This document shows, one piece after another, positions 7,049 through 15,289 of a stretch of DNA of 17,606 nt (position 1 is its first letter; every line of letters begins with the position of its first letter). The stretch is from an uncultured Pseudomonas sp. (lineage in GTDB: Bacteria > Pseudomonadota > Gammaproteobacteria > Pseudomonadales > Pseudomonadaceae). Location: contig CALMID010000039.1 of NCBI GenBank assembly GCA_937863915.1, forward strand, positions 1 to 17,606, given 5' to 3'. The notes below the pieces were generated by a model, which was given only the letters and a program-made list of their open reading frames with translations, had not been told where the DNA came from and did not search any database. The translations under genes and the position numbers were made by a program.

Positions 7049-7891
7049 ATGCCCCGTACCGATAGCGCCCATATCAGCCCCAGCGCGCACTACACCGGCT
7101 ATGTCTGGTACCGCCATCAGCTGTCCAATCCGGCTTTCGTTACCGATTTCGGCCGCTTTGCCCATGCCGTACTGAGTCCGATCACCTGGGCGGCGCGGCA
7201 CTTCGATATCGATCTGGAGCGCCTGTTGTTGCAGCGTCATCTTCTGATCGACGCCTTGCTGACTGAGGCCATCGAGCAGCGCGGCGTGACCCAGGTGGTG
7301 GAAATTGCCTGCGGCCTGTCGCCCCGTGGGCAGCGCTTTCGTCAGCGCTATCCGCAGCTGCACTACGTGGAGGCCGATCTGCCGCCGATGGCGGCGCGCA
7401 AGCGCCGTCTGCTCGCCAGCCAGGGCTGGCTGGGCGAACAGCATCAGGTGCAGGCGGTGGATATTCTGGCCGCTGACGGCGAGCACAGTCTGAAGGCCTT
7501 GTTTGCCCGGCTGGACCCGGCGCAGCCGGTGCTGGTGATTACCGAGGGACTGGTCAACTACTTCGAGCTGTCGGTGATTGAGGGGTTCTGGGCGCGCCTG
7601 GCCGAGCAGCTCAAGGGGTTTGCCCAGGGCAGCTACCTGACCGATCTGTATCCCGATCTGCAGGAGCATCCCAGCTACCGGCAGTTGCGCTGGGGTGTGG
7701 GGTTGGTGGGGCTGCTGACGCGTGGCAAGTATCCGCTGCACTACCGCGATCAGGCGGCCATCGAGGCAGGCTTTGCCCGTTGCGGCTTCAGTCAGGTCGC
7801 GGTGCTCGACCCGCATGAGGAAAGCCTGCGCCGTCAGCTGCCGCGTGGGCGCCTGCCCGGTCTGGTGCGGGTGATCGACGCCCGCGTCTGA
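7049..7891 (+). CDS. Class I SAM-dependent methyltransferase, leucine carboxymethyltransferase (LCM) type
   Basis: The product is 280 aa. The SAM-binding motif EIACGLSPRG (residues 85-94) is the LCM/PF04072 version of motif I. It is followed by an acidic VEADLP at the end of strand 2 and by TEGLVNYF (165-172), the family motif IV. Members methylate carboxyl groups or polyketide/small-molecule substrates; the substrate here is unknown. The start is supported by AAGAG 6 nt upstream and an AT-rich leader. The gene stands alone: it is divergent from the glycosylase (105-bp gap), and its TGA directly abuts the convergent hydrolase stop, forming TGATCA. Confidence 0.88.
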   Translation: MPRTDSAHISPSAHYTGYVWYRHQLSNPAFVTDFGRFAHAVLSPITWAARHFDIDLERLLLQRHLLIDALLTEAIEQRGVTQVVEIACGLSPRGQRFRQRYPQLHYVEADLPPMAARKRRLLASQGWLGEQHQVQAVDILAADGEHSLKALFARLDPAQPVLVITEGLVNYFELSVIEGFWARLAEQLKGFAQGSYLTDLYPDLQEHPSYRQLRWGVGLVGLLTRGKYPLHYRDQAAIEAGFARCGFSQVAVLDPHEESLRRQLPRGRLPGLVRVIDARV

Positions 7892-9115
7892 TCAGGCGCA
7901 GGCGGACAGCGGGGCTGGCAGCAGTTGGGCGGCCAGGGCGCCGCTGGCATCGGCATCGCTGTGCAGGGTGACGAAGCTGAAACCCTGGCTGCTGTGCTGC
8001 AACGGCAGAATCTCCAGGGCCGGTCTGTCGCTCCACTGTAATTGCCAGCCGCGTGCGGGCAGGTCGGTCGGCAGGGCGGCGTTCAGTTTGCCGCCGAAGA
8101 AGCCCAGTTCACTGACCTCCACCGACCAGCTGCCGGCCTCGGCATGGCGCAGTTGCGCGCGTGGCAGTTGCGGGCGACGGCGCGCTTCACTGCGGCGCTC
8201 CAGCCGGGTCAGGTGCTGTGACGCCAGGGTCCGTCCGCCGCTGACCTGTTCGGGGACCGGTTCACCGCGCAGGAACGGCTGATACAGCGCGGCGCAGGCT
8301 TCGCGGCGCTCGAACTGGGCCAGGTGATCGGCACCCTGGATCAGGCTGTAGCGCCCCTGCGGGCAGGCGGCCGCGAACAATGCCTGCTCCCACGGCTGGG
8401 TGAAATGGTCGAATTCTCCGGCCAGTACCAGGGTCGGGCATTGCGGGTGCTGGCGGAAACCGGCGAAGTCGAGCAGGCGCTGGCTGTTCTGCCGGTAACG
8501 GGAGATCTCGGCGGCCGACAGGCGTTGCATCTGCCGCAGCAGGGCCTTGCGAAATGCCGGGGCGACATCGGTGTGCTGCATCTGCTGCGGGTTGAGCAGG
8601 TTGTTCAGGGCGGCCTGGGCGAAGGCTTGCTGACGTCCTTCGGCGAGCAGGCTGAGGCCCTCTTCGAGCAGGCGCCGCGAGCCCGGGCGGCCGAAGGCGG
8701 TGATGCCCGACAGCAACAGGCGGGCGCAGCGCTGAGGATGGCGGCTGGCGAACAGGGCGGCCAGTGTCGAGCCATAGGACAGGCCGATGGGCATCAGTGG
8801 CGGCAGATCGAGACTCTCGGCAAAGCCGGCGATCAGATCGGCCAGCTGTTCCAGGCTGAGTTCGCCGGCTTCCTGCAGGTTGCCGCCCTGGCCGGGCAGG
8901 TCGAGGAGGATCACCGGGTGTTCGGCGAGCAGTTCCTGTACCTCATTGGCGAAGGAGCGAAAGCTCTGGAAGGCGCCGCCGAGCATCAGGACCGGTTCGC
9001 GCGAATCGCCAGCCGAGTTGGCGAACGCCAGGTAATGCAGGCGCCAGGGGCCCAGCTCCAGTACATCCGGGGTTGTGCCAAGCAGGCTTGGGTTGAAATC
9101 GGTGCGGTAGCGCAT
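7892..9115 (-). CDS. Alpha/beta hydrolase with C-terminal PilZ-like domain
   Basis: The product is 407 aa. Residues about 20-285 form an alpha/beta-hydrolase fold with the nucleophile elbow G-L-S113-Y-G, a likely acid D236 (in AGEFDHF) and H264 (in GADHLAQF), so the triad looks complete. The hydrophobic SFRSFANEV... LLDLPGQG pattern is reminiscent of RhlA/PhaG-type enzymes acting on 3-hydroxyacyl chains. Residues about 300-385 are extra for a simple hydrolase. They look like a PilZ domain: a basic RRSEARRR segment (RxxxR-like) is followed by E333-V-S-E-L-G338, close to the (D/N)xSxxG c-di-GMP motif but with Glu replacing Asp. The ATG at 9115 is chosen because a GGAGAT site precedes it; a 27-residue upstream extension is low-complexity. 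The substrate is unknown. Confidence 0.82.
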   Translation of the reverse strand: MRYRTDFNPSLLGTTPDVLELGPWRLHYLAFANSAGDSREPVLMLGGAFQSFRSFANEVQELLAEHPVILLDLPGQGGNLQEAGELSLEQLADLIAGFAESLDLPPLMPIGLSYGSTLAALFASRHPQRCARLLLSGITAFGRPGSRRLLEEGLSLLAEGRQQAFAQAALNNLLNPQQMQHTDVAPAFRKALLRQMQRLSAAEISRYRQNSQRLLDFAGFRQHPQCPTLVLAGEFDHFTQPWEQALFAAACPQGRYSLIQGADHLAQFERREACAALYQPFLRGEPVPEQVSGGRTLASQHLTRLERRSEARRRPQLPRAQLRHAEAGSWSVEVSELGFFGGKLNAALPTDLPARGWQLQWSDRPALEILPLQHSSQGFSFVTLHSDADASGALAAQLLPAPLSACA

Positions 9116-9201
9116 GGGCGATCTCCGGCATTCCAGTGCCTTGTTGTTGTGCTCCGCCGTCGGGTCGGTACGCCGCTGCGACGGGGGCTGTGGCATTCAA
9201 A

Positions 9202-9228
9202 GTAAACATTGGTGGTGTTTTTGTTTAC
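9202..9228. promoter_or_regulatory. Spaced inverted repeat GTAAAC-N15-GTTTAC
   Basis: GTAAAC at 9202-9207 and GTTTAC at 9223-9228 form an exact 6-bp dyad with half-site starts 21 bp apart, in the only AT-rich patch of the gap. The spacing of two helical turns suits a dimeric regulator. It lies about 90-115 bp upstream of the hydrolase start codon. No specific regulator is recognised. Confidence 0.35.
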
Positions 9229-9386
9229 CCATCCTTCGGGTGGGGGAGGGTGTGCGGCGCGCGGCGGGTGTCACCGTTTCAGCACACAGGCCCATTCGGC
9301 TGGGCTGGCGCGGTGACGAGGAGGCTCAGCGGAATGCACTGTCTACCATCTGGCCGGCATGGCTGGGCTTGCCGGGGCTGCGCGGC

Positions 9387-9392
9387 TATAAT
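9387..9392 (+). promoter_or_regulatory. Sigma-70 -10 box for proA and the downstream genes
   Basis: A perfect TATAAT is followed by CGGC, with the proA ATG 35 nt further on. The -35 region at 9364-9369 (TGGGCT, 17-nt spacer) matches the consensus at only 3 of 6 positions. Transcription would start near 9399 and give a leader of about 29 nt. Confidence 0.55.
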
Positions 9393-9427
9393 CGGCTGTT
9401 TTCCTTGAACGTCAGGCTTGATTGACC

Positions 9428-10693
9428 ATGACCGAGTCCGTGCTCGACTACATGACCCGCCTGGGCCAGGCTGCCCGTGAAGCGTCGCGTGTGCTGGCCC
9501 GCGCCAGTACTGCCCAGAAGAACCGCGCCCTGCAGGCGGCTGCTGGAGCCCTCGATGCTGCCCGCCCGGCGCTGGTCGCAGCCAATGAGCTGGACCTGGC
9601 TGCCGCCCGTGCCAATGGCCTGGAACCGGCCATGGTCGACCGCCTGGCACTGACGCCGGCGGTCATCGACAGCATGATCGAAGGCCTGCGCCAGGTCGCG
9701 ACCCTGCCGGACCCGATCGGTGAGATCCAGGGCATGCGCTACCTGCCGTCCGGCATCCAGGTCGGCAAGATGCGCGTGCCGCTGGGCGTGATCGGCATCA
9801 TCTACGAGTCGCGGCCCAACGTGACCATCGATGCTGCCAGCCTGTGCCTGAAGTCCGGTAACGCCACCATCCTGCGTGGCGGCTCCGAGGCCATTCATTC
9901 CAATCAGGCGATTGCCCGCTGCATCCAGCAGGGGCTGGCCGAAGCCGGTCTGCCGGCGGCGGCCGTGCAGGTGGTGGAAACCACCGACCGCGCCGCGGTT
10001 GGCGCGCTGATCAGCATGCCGGAGTTCGTCGACGTGATCGTGCCGCGCGGCGGCAAGGGCCTGATCGAGCGCATCAGCCGAGACGCCAAGGTGCCGGTGA
10101 TCAAGCACCTCGATGGCGTGTGCCACGTGTATATCGACGTGGCCGCCGATGTGGACAAGGCCATTCGCGTCGCTGACAACGCCAAGACCCAGCGCTACTC
10201 GCCCTGCAATGCAATGGAAACCCTGCTGGTGCACAGCGCGATCGCCGATCGCGTGTTGCCGCCGCTGGCGACCATTTACCGCGACAAGGGTGTCGAGCTG
10301 CGTGGCTGCGAGCGCACCCGTGCCCTGCTGGGTGGCGATGTGCTGGCCGCGAGCGAGGATGACTGGTACGCCGAGTACAATGCGCCGATCCTGGCGATCC
10401 GCATCGTCGATTCGCTGGATGCGGCCATCGAGCACATCAATAAGTACGGCTCGCAGCACACCGACGCGATCATCACCGAGAACTTCACCGATGCACGGCG
10501 CTTCCTCACCGAGGTGGATTCCAGTTCGGTGATGGTCAATGCCTCGACCCGTTTTGCCGATGGCTTCGAGTACGGCCTGGGCGCGGAGATCGGCATTTCC
10601 ACCGACAAGCTGCACGCCCGTGGCCCGGTTGGCCTGATCGGTCTGACCAGCGAGAAATATGTGGTGTTCGGCGACGGGCACATTCGTACCTGA
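9428..10693 (+). CDS. proA: Gamma-glutamyl phosphate reductase (glutamate-5-semialdehyde dehydrogenase)
   Basis: The product is 421 aa, the standard ProA length. It reduces gamma-glutamyl phosphate with NADPH to glutamate-5-semialdehyde, the second step of proline synthesis. It is an aldehyde-dehydrogenase-fold enzyme with the conserved YESRPNV (126-132) and [15 protein letters not shown] (141-155) segments, and the catalytic Cys260 lies in [10 protein letters not shown]. The ATG at 9428 is preferred to the in-frame TTG two codons earlier. Its ribosome site is weak. proB is not adjacent. It is the first gene of a tight plus-strand run, with nadD starting 13 nt after its stop. Confidence 0.97.
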   Translation: MTESVLDYMTRLGQAAREASRVLARASTAQKNRALQAAAGALDAARPALVAANELDLAAARANGLEPAMVDRLALTPAVIDSMIEGLRQVATLPDPIGEIQGMRYLPSGIQVGKMRVPLGVIGIIYESRPNVTIDAASLCLKSGNATILRGGSEAIHSNQAIARCIQQGLAEAGLPAAAVQVVETTDRAAVGALISMPEFVDVIVPRGGKGLIERISRDAKVPVIKHLDGVCHVYIDVAADVDKAIRVADNAKTQRYSPCNAMETLLVHSAIADRVLPPLATIYRDKGVELRGCERTRALLGGDVLAASEDDWYAEYNAPILAIRIVDSLDAAIEHINKYGSQHTDAIITENFTDARRFLTEVDSSSVMVNASTRFADGFEYGLGAEIGISTDKLHARGPVGLIGLTSEKYVVFGDGHIRT

Positions 10694-10712
10694 TGGGGCG
10701 TACCTGATGGCC
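10685..10712 (+). repeat. 14-bp tandem near-duplication at the proA/nadD junction
   Basis: CGTACCTGATGG at 10685-10696 is repeated exactly at 10699-10710. The 14-nt units match at 12 of 14 positions. The first copy carries the proA stop TGA and the second carries the nadD start ATG; both contain TGATG. Confidence 0.8.
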
Positions 10713-11351
10713 CGGCGCATCGGCGTCCTCGGTGGCACCTTTGATCCGATTCACATCGGTCATCTGCGTGGCGCACTGGAAGTAGCCGAACTCCTGGCGC
10801 TGGATGAGGTCCGACTGATCCCCAGTGCCCGGCCTCCGCACCGGGATGCACCACAGGTCACCGCCGAGCAGCGCTTGCAGCTGGTGCGCCTGGCGGTAGC
10901 AGGGGAACCCCTGCTGCAGGTGGATGACCGCGAACTGGCCCGGACGACGCCGTCCTGGACCATCGATACCCTGGAGTCGCTGCGTGGCGAACTGGGGGCG
11001 GATGACCAGTTGTTTCTGTTGTTGGGTTGGGATGCCTTCTGCGGCTTGCCCAGCTGGCAACGCTGGACTGAACTGCTGCAGCACTGCCACTTGCTGGTGC
11101 TGCAACGACCGGATGCCGACAGCGAGGCGCCGGAAGCGCTGCGCGATCTGCTGGCGGCGCGCAGTGTGAACGAACCGGCGGCCCTGTGCGGGCCGGCCGG
11201 GCAGATTGCTTTTGTCTGGCAGGCGCCGCTTGCGGTGTCGGCCACGGATATTCGTCGCCGTCTGGCGACTGGCCGCTCGGTGCGCTTTCTGCTGCCCGAT
11301 GCGGTGTTGCATTACATCGATGCGCACGGACTGTACCGGGCGCCGAACTGA
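10707..11351 (+). CDS. nadD: Nicotinate-nucleotide adenylyltransferase
   Basis: The product is 214 aa, the usual NadD length. It transfers AMP from ATP to nicotinate mononucleotide to make deamido-NAD, an essential step of NAD synthesis. The nucleotidylyltransferase motif [11 protein letters not shown] (9-19) and the C-terminal SATDIRRRL (178-186, an ISSTxIR equivalent) are both present, as is the FLLPDAV block near the end. The ATG at 10707 places the motif at the expected distance from the N-terminus. No strong ribosome site is visible apart from GGGG 8 nt upstream, so translation probably couples to proA, whose stop is 13 nt away. Confidence 0.97.
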   Translation: MARRIGVLGGTFDPIHIGHLRGALEVAELLALDEVRLIPSARPPHRDAPQVTAEQRLQLVRLAVAGEPLLQVDDRELARTTPSWTIDTLESLRGELGADDQLFLLLGWDAFCGLPSWQRWTELLQHCHLLVLQRPDADSEAPEALRDLLAARSVNEPAALCGPAGQIAFVWQAPLAVSATDIRRRLATGRSVRFLLPDAVLHYIDAHGLYRAPN

Positions 11352-11371
11352 TTACCGAGGACGTGTTACCC

Positions 11372-11731
11372 ATGCAAAACGAACAACTGGTCCAGCTGGC
11401 GATTGCCGCTCTGGAAGATATGAAAGCCCAGGACATCACCGTGATCGACGTGCAGGGCAAGACCAGCGTCACCGACTTCATGGTGATTGCCAGCGGTTCC
11501 TCCAGTCGTCACGTCAAATCGCTGGCCAACGAGGTGCTTGAAAAGGTCAAGGAGCAGGGCGTGCGCCCGATCGGCAGCGAAGGCCTGGAAGGTGGTGAGT
11601 GGGCCCTGCTCGACCTGGGGGATGTGGTGGTGCACGTGATGCAGAGCGCCACCCGCCAGTTCTATGACCTCGAGCGTCTGTGGCAGGGCGCCGAGCAGAG
11701 CCGCGCCCAGCACGGTCCGGAACACGAGTAA
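11372..11731 (+). CDS. rsfS: Ribosome silencing factor RsfS
   Basis: The product is 119 aa. RsfS (formerly RsfA/YbeB, Iojap family) binds protein uL14 on the 50S subunit and blocks joining with 30S under nutrient limitation. Family motifs are TDFMVIASG (34-42) with SSRHVKSLA after it, [16 protein letters not shown] (75-90) and FYDLERLW (97-104). The ATG has a GAGGA site 11 nt upstream. It sits 20 nt after nadD and 9 nt before rlmH, the usual Pseudomonas arrangement. Confidence 0.97.
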   Translation: MQNEQLVQLAIAALEDMKAQDITVIDVQGKTSVTDFMVIASGSSSRHVKSLANEVLEKVKEQGVRPIGSEGLEGGEWALLDLGDVVVHVMQSATRQFYDLERLWQGAEQSRAQHGPEHE

Positions 11732-11740
11732 GCCGCTGCC

Positions 11741-12208
11741 GTGCGCATTCGCCTGATTGCCGTCGGTTCGCGCATGCCGCGCTGGGTTGAGGAAGGCTGG
11801 CAGGAGTACGTCAAGCGCCTGCCGCCGGAATTGCCTCTGGAACTGGTGGAAATTCCGCTCAATACCCGTGGCAAAAATGCCGACGTTGCCCGCCTTATCC
11901 GTCAGGAGGGTGAGGCCATGCTGAGCAAGGTGCAGCCCGGCGAGCGCATCGTCACCCTGGAAGTGCACGGCAAGCCGTGGAGCACCGAGCAACTGGCGGC
12001 CGAGCTGGAACGCTGGCGCCTGGATGCGCGCACGGTCAACCTGATGGTCGGCGGCCCGGAAGGGCTGGCACCGGAAGTCTGTGCGCGTAGCGAGCAGCGC
12101 TGGTCGCTGTCGCCGCTGACGCTGCCGCACCCGCTGGTGCGCATCCTGCTCGGTGAGCAGATCTATCGGGCCTGGACAGTCTTGTCCGGGCATCCGTACC
12201 ACAAATAA
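11741..12208 (+). CDS. rlmH: 23S rRNA (pseudouridine-1915-N3)-methyltransferase RlmH
   Basis: The product is 155 aa, exactly the family length. It is a SPOUT-fold methyltransferase that methylates pseudouridine 1915 in helix 69 of 23S rRNA using SAM. The SAM-site GGPEG (104-108), the [23 protein letters not shown] block (123-145 region) and the conserved C-terminal HPYHK are all present. The start is GTG with little ribosome-site signal, 9 nt after the rsfS stop, so translation is probably coupled. Confidence 0.97.
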   Translation: MRIRLIAVGSRMPRWVEEGWQEYVKRLPPELPLELVEIPLNTRGKNADVARLIRQEGEAMLSKVQPGERIVTLEVHGKPWSTEQLAAELERWRLDARTVNLMVGGPEGLAPEVCARSEQRWSLSPLTLPHPLVRILLGEQIYRAWTVLSGHPYHK

Positions 12209-12219
12209 GACCGTCGTCG

Positions 12220-14133
12220 ATGCCGCAGCCGATCCGCCTCAAGGACCACGAACGAGACGCCCGCCTGGTCAGGCGGCGCGTGGTGGTCGGCGCCGTGCTG
12301 GTGGTCATGCTGACGCTGGTGCTGGTGGCGCGGGCCTATTACCTGCAGGTGATCCAGTACGATCATCACACCACCCTGGCGGAAAACAACCGCATCCACG
12401 TGCAGCCGATTCCGCCCACCCGTGGGCTGATCTTCGACCGCAACGGGGTGATCATCGCCGACAACCGGCCCAGCTTCAGCCTGACCGTGACCCGCGAGCG
12501 CGCCGGCGACTGGCAGGCAGTGCTGGATACCCTGGTACAAGTGCTGGAGTTGACCGCCGAGGATCGCGCCATCTTCGAGAAGCGCTTCCGCCAGGGGCGC
12601 CGGCCGTTCGAGCCGGTGCCGATCCTGTTCGAGCTGACCGAGGAACAGATTGCCCGTATCGCGGTGAACCAGTTCCGCCTGCCCGGCGTGGAGGTAACCG
12701 CGCAGCTGGTTCGCCACTATCCGCTGGGCGAGCACTTCGCCCAGTCGGTGGGGTATGTCGGGCGAATCAACGAGCAGGAGCTGAAAAAGCTCGATCCGGT
12801 GGATTACAGCGGCACCCACCATATCGGCAAGACCGGTGCGGAGAAGTTTTACGAGAACGTTCTGCATGGCGAGGTGGGTTACGAGGAAGTCGAAACCAAC
12901 GCCCGCGGCCGCGTGTTGCGGGTGCTCAAGCGCACCGAGCCGCAGTCCGGGCGCGACCTGACTCTCAATCTTGACCTTAAACTGCAGCAGGCCGCCGAGG
13001 CGGCGCTGGCCGGGCGGCGCGGTGCGGTGGTGGCGATTGAACCCGCCACCGGTGGCATCCTGGCGATGGCCAGTCAGCCGAGTTTCGACCCCAACCTGTT
13101 CGTTACCGGCATCAGTTTCAAGGATTACGCCGCGCTGCGCGATTCCATTGATCGTCCGCTGTACAACCGCGTGCTGCGCGGCCTGTATCCGCCGGGTTCG
13201 ACCATCAAGCCGATGGTAGCCGCCGCGGGGCTGGATGCCGGGGTGATCACCGAGCGCAGCCGAATCTTCGATCCGGGTTATTACCAACTGCCCAACTACG
13301 AGCACAAGTACCGCAACTGGAACCGCAATGGCGAAGGCTGGGTCGACCTGCAGCTGGCGATCATGCGTTCCAACGACACCTACTTCTATGATCTGGCGCT
13401 CAAGCTGGGTGTGCGCCGGCTGCATGACTATTTGTACGGCATGGGTATCGGCCGGCGCGTGTCCATCGACCTGGGCGAGGAAGCCGAAGGCCTGATGCCG
13501 TCGCCAGAGTGGAAGCGCGCGCGCTACCGCCAGGCCTGGTATCCCGGCGAGACGCTGATCCTCGGCATCGGTCAGGGCTACATGCAGGCCACCCCCCTGC
13601 AACTGGCTCAGGCCACCGCGCTGGTGGCCAACAAGGGCCGCTGGGTGCGCCCGCGCCTGCTTCGCTCGGCCGCCGGCCTGACGCCGGAGCAACTGATGGC
13701 CGATGGCGAGATTCCCCAGGTGGAGACGCCGCCGGACGTGGTGCTCAAGGACATGAAGTACTGGGATATGGTCAGCAATGGCATGCAGCAGGTGCTGCAC
13801 AATCCGCGCGGTACGGCGTTCAAGGTTGGCTCCCAGGCGCTCTACCGCATCGCCGGCAAGAGTGGCACGGCGCAGGTGGTGGCGATCAAGCAGGGCGAAA
13901 AGTACGACCGCAGCAAGATCAAGGAACGTCATCGCGACCATGCCCTGTTCATCGCGTTCGCTCCGGTGGAGAACCCGCAGATCGCGGTGGCGGTGATGGT
14001 GGAGAACGGTGAATCCGGCTCCGGTGTCGCGGCCCCGGTGGTCAAGCAGGTGATGGATGCCTGGCTGCTGGATGACAGCGGCCAGCTCAAGGCGCAGTTC
14101 CGTCCAGCGTCGCCGGCCGTGGAGAGTCACTGA
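12220..14133 (+). CDS. mrdA: Penicillin-binding protein 2 (elongasome D,D-transpeptidase)
   Basis: The product is 637 aa. This class B PBP cross-links peptidoglycan during rod elongation as the partner of RodA. It has a short cytoplasmic N-terminus, one membrane helix (about residues 20-42), a pedestal/dimerisation region (about 60-230) and a transpeptidase domain (about 260-620). The domain carries the catalytic S327-T-I-K330, S384-N-D386 (PBP2 enzymes often have D instead of N in SxN) and K547-S-G-T550. It starts 11 nt after rlmH with a weak ribosome site. Its TGA overlaps the rodA ATG (TGATG), which should couple synthesis of the two partners. The name pbpA is also used. Confidence 0.97.
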   Translation: MPQPIRLKDHERDARLVRRRVVVGAVLVVMLTLVLVARAYYLQVIQYDHHTTLAENNRIHVQPIPPTRGLIFDRNGVIIADNRPSFSLTVTRERAGDWQAVLDTLVQVLELTAEDRAIFEKRFRQGRRPFEPVPILFELTEEQIARIAVNQFRLPGVEVTAQLVRHYPLGEHFAQSVGYVGRINEQELKKLDPVDYSGTHHIGKTGAEKFYENVLHGEVGYEEVETNARGRVLRVLKRTEPQSGRDLTLNLDLKLQQAAEAALAGRRGAVVAIEPATGGILAMASQPSFDPNLFVTGISFKDYAALRDSIDRPLYNRVLRGLYPPGSTIKPMVAAAGLDAGVITERSRIFDPGYYQLPNYEHKYRNWNRNGEGWVDLQLAIMRSNDTYFYDLALKLGVRRLHDYLYGMGIGRRVSIDLGEEAEGLMPSPEWKRARYRQAWYPGETLILGIGQGYMQATPLQLAQATALVANKGRWVRPRLLRSAAGLTPEQLMADGEIPQVETPPDVVLKDMKYWDMVSNGMQQVLHNPRGTAFKVGSQALYRIAGKSGTAQVVAIKQGEKYDRSKIKERHRDHALFIAFAPVENPQIAVAVMVENGESGSGVAAPVVKQVMDAWLLDDSGQLKAQFRPASPAVESH

Positions 14134-15275
14134 TGGGTAATTTTGACCGTACCCTGTCCAGCGAGGACGTGGTTCGCCGCCGCGCCACCCTGCTGCAGCG
14201 CCTGCATATCGATGGCTGGCTGCTGCTGATTCTCCTGGCGCTGGCCGCGGGCGGGCTGTTCGTCCTGTATTCGGCCAGTGGCAAGAACTGGGACATCCTG
14301 CTCAAGCAGGCCAGCTCCTTTGGCCTGGGCCTGCTGGCGATGTTCATCGTGGCGCAGATCGAGCCGCGCTTCATGGCGCGCTGGGTGCCGCTGGCTTACC
14401 TGGCGGGTACGTCGATGCTGCTGTATGTCGAGTTGTTCGGCTACACGGCGATGGGCGCCACACGCTGGATCCATATCCCCGGGGTGATCCGCTTCCAGCC
14501 CTCGGAGTTCATGAAACTGATCATGCCGGCGACCATCGCCTGGTACCTGGCGCGCGGCAGTCTGCCGCCGCGGCTCAAGCACATTTGTATCAGCCTGTTG
14601 CTGATCGGCATTCCCTTTGTCCTGGTGCTGAAGCAGCCGGACCTGGGAACGGCCATGCTGATCCTGGCGTCCGGCGCCTTTGTCCTGTTCATGGGCGGCC
14701 TGCGCTGGCGCTGGATCAGTGCGGCGGTGGCCGCAGCGGTGCCGATCGCGGTGGCCATGTGGTACTTCGTCCTGCATGACTACCAGAAGCGGCGCATTCA
14801 CACCTTCCTCGACCCGGAAAGCGATCCGCTGGGCTCGGGCTGGAATATCATCCAGTCCAAGGCGGCGATTGGCTCGGGAGGGGTGTTCGGCAAGGGTTGG
14901 TTGCAGGGTACGCAGTCGCACCTGGATTTTTTGCCGGAAAGCCACACGGACTTTATCATTGCTGTGCTCGGCGAAGAGTTCGGTCTGGTCGGCATCTGTC
15001 TGCTGCTGATGGTCTATCTGGTGCTGATCGGGCGTGGCCTGTTCATCACCGCGCAGGCACAGACGCTGTTCGGCAAGTTGCTGGCCGGCAGCATCACCAT
15101 GACGTTCTTCGTCTACGTATTCGTTAACATCGGCATGGTCAGTGGCCTGTTGCCGGTGGTGGGGGTTCCCCTGCCGTTCATCAGTTATGGTGGCACCTCG
15201 TTGGTGACCCTGATGACGGGCTTTGGGGTATTGATGTCGGTTCACACGCATCGCAAGTGGATCGCGCAGGCATAA
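14133..15275 (+). CDS. rodA: Rod shape-determining peptidoglycan glycosyltransferase RodA
   Basis: The product is 380 aa, an integral inner-membrane SEDS-family protein with about ten hydrophobic segments. It polymerises lipid II into glycan strands in complex with PBP2. Conserved SEDS motifs include QPSEFMK (122-128), KQPDLGTA (167-174), LDPESDPLGSG (226-236) and FLPESHTDFI (266-275), and the conserved C-terminal PFISYGGTSL loop is present. The start is fixed by the TGATG overlap with mrdA. The gene order mrdA-rodA is the classical one. Confidence 0.97.
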   Translation: MGNFDRTLSSEDVVRRRATLLQRLHIDGWLLLILLALAAGGLFVLYSASGKNWDILLKQASSFGLGLLAMFIVAQIEPRFMARWVPLAYLAGTSMLLYVELFGYTAMGATRWIHIPGVIRFQPSEFMKLIMPATIAWYLARGSLPPRLKHICISLLLIGIPFVLVLKQPDLGTAMLILASGAFVLFMGGLRWRWISAAVAAAVPIAVAMWYFVLHDYQKRRIHTFLDPESDPLGSGWNIIQSKAAIGSGGVFGKGWLQGTQSHLDFLPESHTDFIIAVLGEEFGLVGICLLLMVYLVLIGRGLFITAQAQTLFGKLLAGSITMTFFVYVFVNIGMVSGLLPVVGVPLPFISYGGTSLVTLMTGFGVLMSVHTHRKWIAQA

Positions 15276-15289
15276 CAAGGTTGGTTAAT

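Larger units (their letters stand above)
9116..9427. other. 312-bp intergenic region between the divergent hydrolase and proA
   Basis: I see no convincing gene. Short plus-strand frames of about 90-100 codons exist, but they are unlike any family and lack ribosome sites. The region contains an AT-rich patch with an inverted repeat (9202-9228) and a hairpin with a 7-bp stem, one G-T wobble and a 3-nt loop (9228-9244). Another 6-bp inverted repeat, CCGTCG/CGACGG, spans 9157-9184, and a TATAAT lies upstream of proA (9387-9392). It must hold the promoters of both flanking genes. Confidence 0.7.

Noticed and set aside
6944..7816. Upstream extension of the glycosylase reading frame on the minus strand
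   Set aside because: It lies antisense to the methyltransferase gene and crosses the TATAAT promoter. The extra residues do not belong to the AAG family.
9157..9184. CCGTCG/CGACGG inverted repeat as an operator or terminator
   Set aside because: It has only 6 bp of GC-rich stem, a 16-nt loop and no T-run, so it is easily explained by chance in this composition.
9114..9425. Plus-strand frames of about 90-103 codons in the hydrolase-proA gap
   Set aside because: No ribosome site, family similarity or plausible composition, and they run through the proA promoter.
12163..14130. 655-codon open frame on the minus strand, antisense to mrdA
   Set aside because: mrdA on the plus strand carries all PBP2 motifs. 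The antisense frame is His/Gln/Arg-rich with no recognisable domain, as expected for a codon-bias shadow in GC-rich DNA.
14127..15278. 383-codon open frame on the minus strand, antisense to rodA
   Set aside because: It is a mirror of the rodA coding region with Gln/His/Arg-rich composition. RodA is unmistakable on the other strand.
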